This document shows, piece by piece, positions 50,749 to 55,000 of a stretch of DNA of 55,000 nucleotides. Location of the stretch: assembly GCA_022799115.1 (NCBI GenBank), contig JAAWNT010000015.1, forward strand, positions 1 to 55,000. The letters are read 5' to 3'. Within the stretch, counting starts at the first letter, position 1. Each line of letters starts with the position of its first letter. Made by a program: the position numbers and the translations under genes. The notes below the pieces were generated by a model. The model ran no database searches. It had not been told where the DNA came from and was given only the letters and a program-made list of their open reading frames with translations. This DNA comes from Clostridiales bacterium (lineage in GTDB: Bacteria > Bacillota > Clostridia > Oscillospirales > Acutalibacteraceae).

Positions 50749-51381
50749 CTATGCCTCCAAGGCTTTCAGGGTAAGGCGGGTGGTGTCTTTCACATCTTCC
50801 TGTCCCTCCACGATGCAAAGCTTGCCCTGTTTCTCATAATAAGATTTCAAAGGCTCAGTCTGCTCATGGTAAACCTTAAGGCGTTCTTTTACCGTATCGG
50901 GGTGGTCATCCTTGCGCTGAACAAGGGTACCTGTGCATTTATCGCATACGCCTTCCACCTTAGGCTGTTTATACAGAATGTGGTAGCTGGCGCCGCAAGT
51001 TTCACAGACACGGCGTCCGGACATTCTTAAGACGATGCTCTCATCGGCAACCTCGATATCGATTACCTTGTCGATTGCTACGCCCATTTTGTCCAGAGCC
51101 TCAGCCTGAGGGATGGTGCGGGGGAATCCGTCCAGGATAAAACCGTTCTTGCAGTCGTCCTGCGCAAGCCGTTCTTTAATAATCCCAATAACTACGTCAT
51201 CAGGAACCAGCTTGCCTTCCTCCATAAAGGACTTGGCCTTCTTACCCATCTCTGTGCCGCTCTTCAGCGCTTCACGAATGATATTGCCTGTAGAAATGCT
51301 GGGGATACTTAGGTGCTCGCAGATCACTTCAGCCTGCGTGCCCTTTCCGGCGCCGGGTGCGCCAAGTAAAATAATATTCAT
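50749..51381 (-). CDS. adk: Adenylate kinase
   Basis: 210 residues. Walker A in LLGAPGAGKGTQAE (about 5-18), FPRTIPQAEAL, and a zinc-binding LID with CETCG and CDKCTG, the form common in Gram-positive bacteria. It equilibrates ATP + AMP with 2 ADP. The ATG at 51381 begins MNIILLGAP; a nine-codon upstream extension is not supported. Confidence 0.97.
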   Translation of the reverse strand: MNIILLGAPGAGKGTQAEVICEHLSIPSISTGNIIREALKSGTEMGKKAKSFMEEGKLVPDDVVIGIIKERLAQDDCKNGFILDGFPRTIPQAEALDKMGVAIDKVIDIEVADESIVLRMSGRRVCETCGASYHILYKQPKVEGVCDKCTGTLVQRKDDHPDTVKERLKVYHEQTEPLKSYYEKQGKLCIVEGQEDVKDTTRLTLKALEA

Positions 51382-51495
51382 ATGCCAAAACTCCTTCCAG
51401 ACCTGCAAGCCTGCGGAACGCTCCGCAGGCGGTCAACTTCCCCGGAAAAAGGGGGAGCGCATCTGCGCGCCAGGGGATAAAAACCTCCCGCCGGC

Positions 51496-52827
51496 TTAGT
51501 CGAGAAAGCCCTTGTAATGGCGCATCATCATCTGGGATTCCATCTGTTTGACGGTCTCCAGGGCGACGCCCACCAGGATGATGACCGAAGTTCCTCCCAA
51601 CTGCATTCCATGCATACCGGTAATCGCACCGTAAGCAATGGGAAGCAGGGCGATAAACGCCAGGAACAACGCGCCGATCAATGTAATCTTGGAAAGGATC
51701 TTCGCGATAAACTCAGAGGTGGGCTTGCCGGGACGGATGCCGGGGATGGTGCCGTTGCTCTGACGAAGATTATTGGCCATTTCCACCGGATTATACTGAA
51801 TGGTAACGTAAAAATACGCGAACATGATAATCAGGAGGAAGTATAGAATCGAATAAATCCAGCCGCCCTGATTGAATGCATCCAGGAATCCCTTCCAGAA
51901 GGAGCCGTCCGCAGGATGCACGAACAGATTGATGGTGCTGGGAATGGACAGAATGGAACTTGCAAAGATGATGGGCATAACGCCGGAGAGGCCAACCTTG
52001 ATCGGGATATGACTGCTCTGGCCGCCGTACATCTTTCTTCCCACCACACGCTTGGCGTACTGAACAGGAATGCGGCGCTCCGCGTCGTTCATGAACACGA
52101 TCACCCAGATGACTCCCAGGAAGATCAGCACAAACAGCGGAACCAGGAAATAATACTGACCGAAGGACTCGGGATTCTCATTGGCAGCGCTGATATAATT
52201 GCCCAGCTGCGCAATGGTAGCCGGCATTCTGGCTACGATACCAGCAAACAACAGGATGGAAATACCGTTGCCAATGCCCTTCTGGTTGATCTGCTCACCC
52301 AACCACATCATCATCGCCGTACCGGCGGTGAATACCAGAATGATGACGATCGCGGAAAAGACTTGTGCAAATCCTTCATTATACAGGGTGATGGGAGTTC
52401 CCTCAAACTGGGTTCCCCTCAAGAAGAAGTAATATGCCGTACCCTGGATCAAGCCCAGCGCCACCGTTACATAACGGGTAATGGCGGCAATCTTTTTCCG
52501 GCCTTCCTCGCCCTCCTTGGCCATTCTCTCCAACGGAGGAATCGCCACGGTGAGCAGCTGCATAATGATGGATGAATTAATATACGGAGTAACGGACATC
52601 GCAAACATGGTGGCGTTGGAGAACGCTCCGCCCGAAAGGGTATTGAGGTAGGCGAGCATGGTGCCACCCTCATCAATCGCCCCCATTGCGCCGGCCAAAG
52701 CTTCCATATTCAGAAAGGGAGCGGGAATGACCGACCCAATTCGGAATATGACGATCACCATCAGAGTAAAGAGAATCTTTTTTCTTAAATCCGGGATCAT
52801 CCAGGCATTCCGTATTGTCTTGAACAA
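51496..52827 (-). CDS. secY: Protein translocase subunit SecY
   Basis: 443 residues with ten predicted transmembrane helices, including LSGGAFSNATMFAMSVTPYINSSIIMQLL, and the conserved loops NDAERRIPVQYAKRVVGRKMYGGQSSHIP and GIRPGKPTSEFI. It forms the protein-conducting channel; the SecA2-like ATPase at 18334 would need a channel such as this. It ends 114 bases before the adk ATG and starts 0 bases from the rplO stop. Confidence 0.98.
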   Translation of the reverse strand: MFKTIRNAWMIPDLRKKILFTLMVIVIFRIGSVIPAPFLNMEALAGAMGAIDEGGTMLAYLNTLSGGAFSNATMFAMSVTPYINSSIIMQLLTVAIPPLERMAKEGEEGRKKIAAITRYVTVALGLIQGTAYYFFLRGTQFEGTPITLYNEGFAQVFSAIVIILVFTAGTAMMMWLGEQINQKGIGNGISILLFAGIVARMPATIAQLGNYISAANENPESFGQYYFLVPLFVLIFLGVIWVIVFMNDAERRIPVQYAKRVVGRKMYGGQSSHIPIKVGLSGVMPIIFASSILSIPSTINLFVHPADGSFWKGFLDAFNQGGWIYSILYFLLIIMFAYFYVTIQYNPVEMANNLRQSNGTIPGIRPGKPTSEFIAKILSKITLIGALFLAFIALLPIAYGAITGMHGMQLGGTSVIILVGVALETVKQMESQMMMRHYKGFLD

Positions 52828-53268
52828 TTAGATCACCTCGGCCTTTCCGCCGGCTGCTTCAATCTTCTGCTTCGCAGACTCGGAATAAGCGGCAACCTGA
52901 ACGGTCAACTTCTTGGTGATTTGTCCATTGCCCAGAATTTTGACGCCGTCGCACACCTTTTTGATGATGCCAGCCTCGATCAACGCTTCGTTGTTGACCA
53001 CGGCGCCGTCGTCAAATGCATTGAGAGAAGCAACATTGATGGCGATGATTTGCTTCGCAAAAATGTTGTTGAAACCTCTCTTGGGAATCCGTCTCTGCAG
53101 CGGCATCTGGCCGCCTTCAAAGCCGGGACGCATGCCTCTGCCCGCTCTGGCTTTCTGGCCTTTATGACCTTTGCCGGCGGTTTTACCTTGTCCTGAACCA
53201 TGTCCTCTGCCGATACGCTTGGACTCCTTTACAGAGCCAGCGGCCGGAGAAAGTTCATGCAACTTCAT
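52828..53268 (-). CDS. rplO: 50S ribosomal protein L15
   Basis: 146 residues. [41 protein letters not shown] and [17 protein letters not shown] mark L15. It binds 23S rRNA late in assembly. Located between rpmD and secY. Confidence 0.97.
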   Translation of the reverse strand: MKLHELSPAAGSVKESKRIGRGHGSGQGKTAGKGHKGQKARAGRGMRPGFEGGQMPLQRRIPKRGFNNIFAKQIIAINVASLNAFDDGAVVNNEALIEAGIIKKVCDGVKILGNGQITKKLTVQVAAYSESAKQKIEAAGGKAEVI

Positions 53269-53286
53269 TTATTCGCACCTCCTTGC

Positions 53287-53466
53287 TTACGCTTCGCTTA
53301 CCTCGATGAGGTGGATTATCTTGGCCACCTTGCCTTTGGTCTGAGGATTGTCGGGCTGCGTGGTGCAGTCGCCGATTTTATGCAGACCAAGAGCCTGGGC
53401 GGTTGCAATCTGGTCCTTTTTGCTGCCGATAAGACTTTTTACCAGCTTAATGTTGAGCTGTGCCAT
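53287..53466 (-). CDS. rpmD: 50S ribosomal protein L30
   Basis: 59 residues, beginning MAQLNIKLVKSLIGSKKDQI and continuing with ALGLHKIGDCTTQPD before ending HLIEVSEA. The size and motif are those of L30. It lies in its conserved place between rpsE and rplO; RBS GGGG lies 6-9 bases upstream of the ATG. Confidence 0.95.
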   Translation of the reverse strand: MAQLNIKLVKSLIGSKKDQIATAQALGLHKIGDCTTQPDNPQTKGKVAKIIHLIEVSEA

Positions 53467-53482
53467 ATTGCTACCCCCTATC

Positions 53483-53980
53483 TTACAGAATTTCTTTCAC
53501 AGACTTGCCGCGGATCGCCGCAACTTCCTCTGCGGTACGCAGGCTAGCCAGCCCCTGCAGGGTGGCGCGCACTACGTTGCACGGATTATTGGAGCGCAGA
53601 GCCTTGGTACGGATATCCTTGATTCCAGCTGCTTCCACAACCGCACGCACGGGGCCGCCGGCGATTACGCCGGTACCGGGAGCGGCGGGCTTCATCAGCA
53701 CTTTGCCTGCGCCGTAGATGCCAGTTACTTCATGCGGGATGGTGGAACCGCGCAGAGAAACCTTCATCAGGTTTTTCTTTGCGTCCTCAATGCCCTTACG
53801 AATAGCGTCCGGAACTTCGCCGGCCTTGCCGATTCCGAAGCCGATGGTGCCGTTGCCGTCACCCACGACGACCAGCGCGGCGAACTTGAAGATACGGCCG
53901 CCCTTAACCGTCTTGGATACACGATTGATCGCGACTACGCGCTCTTTGAGATCCATTGTTGAAGCGTCAATTCTAGCCAA
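53483..53980 (-). CDS. rpsE: 30S ribosomal protein S5
   Basis: 165 residues. [52 protein letters not shown] is the S5 signature, then [18 protein letters not shown]. It affects decoding accuracy and assembly. Follows rplR with 15 bases between. Confidence 0.98.
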   Translation of the reverse strand: MARIDASTMDLKERVVAINRVSKTVKGGRIFKFAALVVVGDGNGTIGFGIGKAGEVPDAIRKGIEDAKKNLMKVSLRGSTIPHEVTGIYGAGKVLMKPAAPGTGVIAGGPVRAVVEAAGIKDIRTKALRSNNPCNVVRATLQGLASLRTAEEVAAIRGKSVKEIL

Positions 53981-53995
53981 AAGTATTCCTCCTTC

Positions 53996-54355
53996 TTAGA
54001 ACTTGAGGCCGCCCTCGCGGGCGCCTTCGGCCAGCTCTTTGACGCGGCCGTGGAAAATATAGCCGCCGCGGTCAAAAACGACCTCGGTGATACCTTTTTC
54101 AGCGGCACGTTTGGCAATGAGCTCGCCAACCTTGCGTGCGGCTTCCTTGTTTCCGCCATTACCATTGAAATCCTTGTCCAGTGTTGATGCCGCCGCCAAG
54201 GTGACACCCTTCACGTCGTCGATCAACTGGGCGTAGATGTTATTGGTGGAGCGGAAAACATTCAGGCGCGGGCGCTGAGCAGTGCCCTGGATCTTACCGC
54301 GCACTCTGCGGTGGCGGTTCAATCTGGCTTTGTTGTTATCAGCCTTATTCACCAT
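53996..54355 (-). CDS. rplR: 50S ribosomal protein L18
   Basis: 119 residues. [37 protein letters not shown] and [26 protein letters not shown] identify L18, which binds 5S rRNA. Gap to rplF 19 bases. Confidence 0.98.
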   Translation of the reverse strand: MVNKADNNKARLNRHRRVRGKIQGTAQRPRLNVFRSTNNIYAQLIDDVKGVTLAAASTLDKDFNGNGGNKEAARKVGELIAKRAAEKGITEVVFDRGGYIFHGRVKELAEGAREGGLKF

Positions 54356-54374
54356 AGTTTATTCACTCCTTTAA

Positions 54375-54923
54375 TTACTTCTTACCGCCCTTACCGGCCT
54401 TGCCTTCCTTGCGGCGGATCACTTCGTCTACGTACTTGATGCCCTTGCCCTTATAAGGCTCCGGCGGACGCTTCTCGCGCACTTCTGCTGCGAACTGTCC
54501 CACCTTCTGCTTGTCGGGTCCAACGATGATGATCTTATTGGGGTTGGGAACCTCAATGGTAACATCCTCGGTGTCGGACATGGTCACCTGATGGGAAAAG
54601 CCCAGATTCATAATCAGGTTTTTGCCCTGCTTCTGCACACGGTAACCCACGCCGTTGACGTCCAGCTCTTTTTTAAAGCCGTTGGTCACGCCCTCGATCA
54701 TATTGGCGATCAGGGTACGGGTGAGGCCGTGCAGGGAACGGTTCAGCTTCTCATCATTGGGACGGGTAACGGTGATCACGCCGCCGTCGATGGAAACCGC
54801 CATGTTCGGATGGATCTTCTGCGTCAGGGTGCCTTTCGCGCCCTTGACCGTGATAACGTTGCCGTCGAGTTTTACATCAACGCCAGCGGGAATATTTATG
54901 GGTTTTCTTCCAATTCGAGACAT
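54375..54923 (-). CDS. rplF: 50S ribosomal protein L6
   Basis: 182 residues. [33 protein letters not shown] and the C-terminal [30 protein letters not shown] are typical of L6. It contributes to the factor-binding site of the large subunit. 12 bases separate it from rpsH. Confidence 0.98.
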   Translation of the reverse strand: MSRIGRKPINIPAGVDVKLDGNVITVKGAKGTLTQKIHPNMAVSIDGGVITVTRPNDEKLNRSLHGLTRTLIANMIEGVTNGFKKELDVNGVGYRVQKQGKNLIMNLGFSHQVTMSDTEDVTIEVPNPNKIIIVGPDKQKVGQFAAEVREKRPPEPYKGKGIKYVDEVIRRKEGKAGKGGKK

Positions 54924-54935
54924 CTCTGCACCCCC

Positions 54936-55000
54936 TTACCAAATAAATGCGAGGACTTCGCCGCCCACGTTTTCCTTACGGGCCTGACGGTCGGTCATAA
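54936..55000 (-). CDS. rpsH: 30S ribosomal protein S8 (3' end, cut by window)
   Basis: Only the C-terminal 21 residues are in the window: MTDRQARKENVGGEVLAFIW and stop at 54936. GGEVLAFIW is the standard S8 ending and the position upstream of rplF matches spc operon order. The start lies outside the window. Confidence 0.93.
   Translation of the reverse strand, partial: MTDRQARKENVGGEVLAFIW

Noticed and set aside
1-55000. CRISPR arrays, tRNA or rRNA genes, insertion sequences, integrases
   Set aside because: No regularly spaced direct repeats, cloverleaf genes, rRNA segments, or transposase/integrase motifs were seen on either strand.

Overview
The window looks like chromosomal DNA of an anaerobic Firmicute of the class Clostridia, most likely near the Oscillospiraceae/Ruminococcaceae. 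I infer this from four things: the spc/alpha ribosomal gene order with adk-map-KOW-infA-rpmJ, an NAD(H)-linked [FeFe] hydrogenase operon of the Hnd type with a Rex operator, tandem DegV proteins and the DUF2089/SHOCT-like gene set, and AGGAGG ribosome binding sites with occasional TTG starts. No rRNA, tRNA, CRISPR array, insertion sequence or integrase was recognised.

Layout. 1-480: a compound structured intergenic repeat. 544-4313: an O-antigen-ligase-like membrane protein and two tandem DegV proteins (minus strand). 4623-7529: an anchored Ser/Pro-rich surface protein, a possible tiny peptide gene and a DUF2089/SHOCT-like operon (plus). 7869-9960: a methyltetrahydrofolate methyltransferase and a 2-hydroxyacid dehydrogenase (minus). 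10146-13750: a secreted dockerin protein followed by an orphan CARF nuclease of the DUF1887/Card1 family (plus). 13787-17815: VanZ-like protein, RuvX, a histidine phosphatase, PyrD and PyrK (minus). 18042-20658: a small membrane protein and a SecA2-like ATPase (plus). 20963-21391: a remnant alpha/beta hydrolase.

21896-31196 is a hydrogen-metabolism island. The operon hndA-HATPase-hndB-hndC-hndD encodes an NAD(H)-linked, probably electron-bifurcating [FeFe] hydrogenase, with a near-consensus Rex site in its leader. Upstream lies a second operon, DRTGG-HATPase-HydS-like-DRTGG-PHP. Its hydrogenase-like protein carries the substitutions expected of a sensory rather than catalytic [FeFe] hydrogenase. 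Together they suggest that the cell senses both its NADH/NAD+ ratio and H2.

31595-33947: serC-serA (serine biosynthesis). 34091-35156: two inverted copies of the structured repeat around a small Cys-rich gene. 35278-45238 is mostly carbohydrate genes: nagA, a cell-wall amidase, an AraC regulator, a ROK kinase, a mannose-6-phosphate isomerase with an extra N-terminal domain, a GH38 alpha-mannosidase and an APH-type kinase. A probable independent small RNA gene sits between nagA and the amidase gene. 45252-46327: paired terminator hairpins, a diverged repeat copy and a miniature phage-like switch, in which an XRE repressor and a small divergent protein share three 17-bp operators. 46337-55000: the minus-strand ribosomal block from rplQ back to a truncated rpsH.

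The most unusual items are the repeat family with a covarying hairpin, the sensory hydrogenase cluster beside a Rex-controlled catalytic operon, the unnamed RNA candidate at 36592-36724, the three-operator switch and the orphan CARF nuclease.
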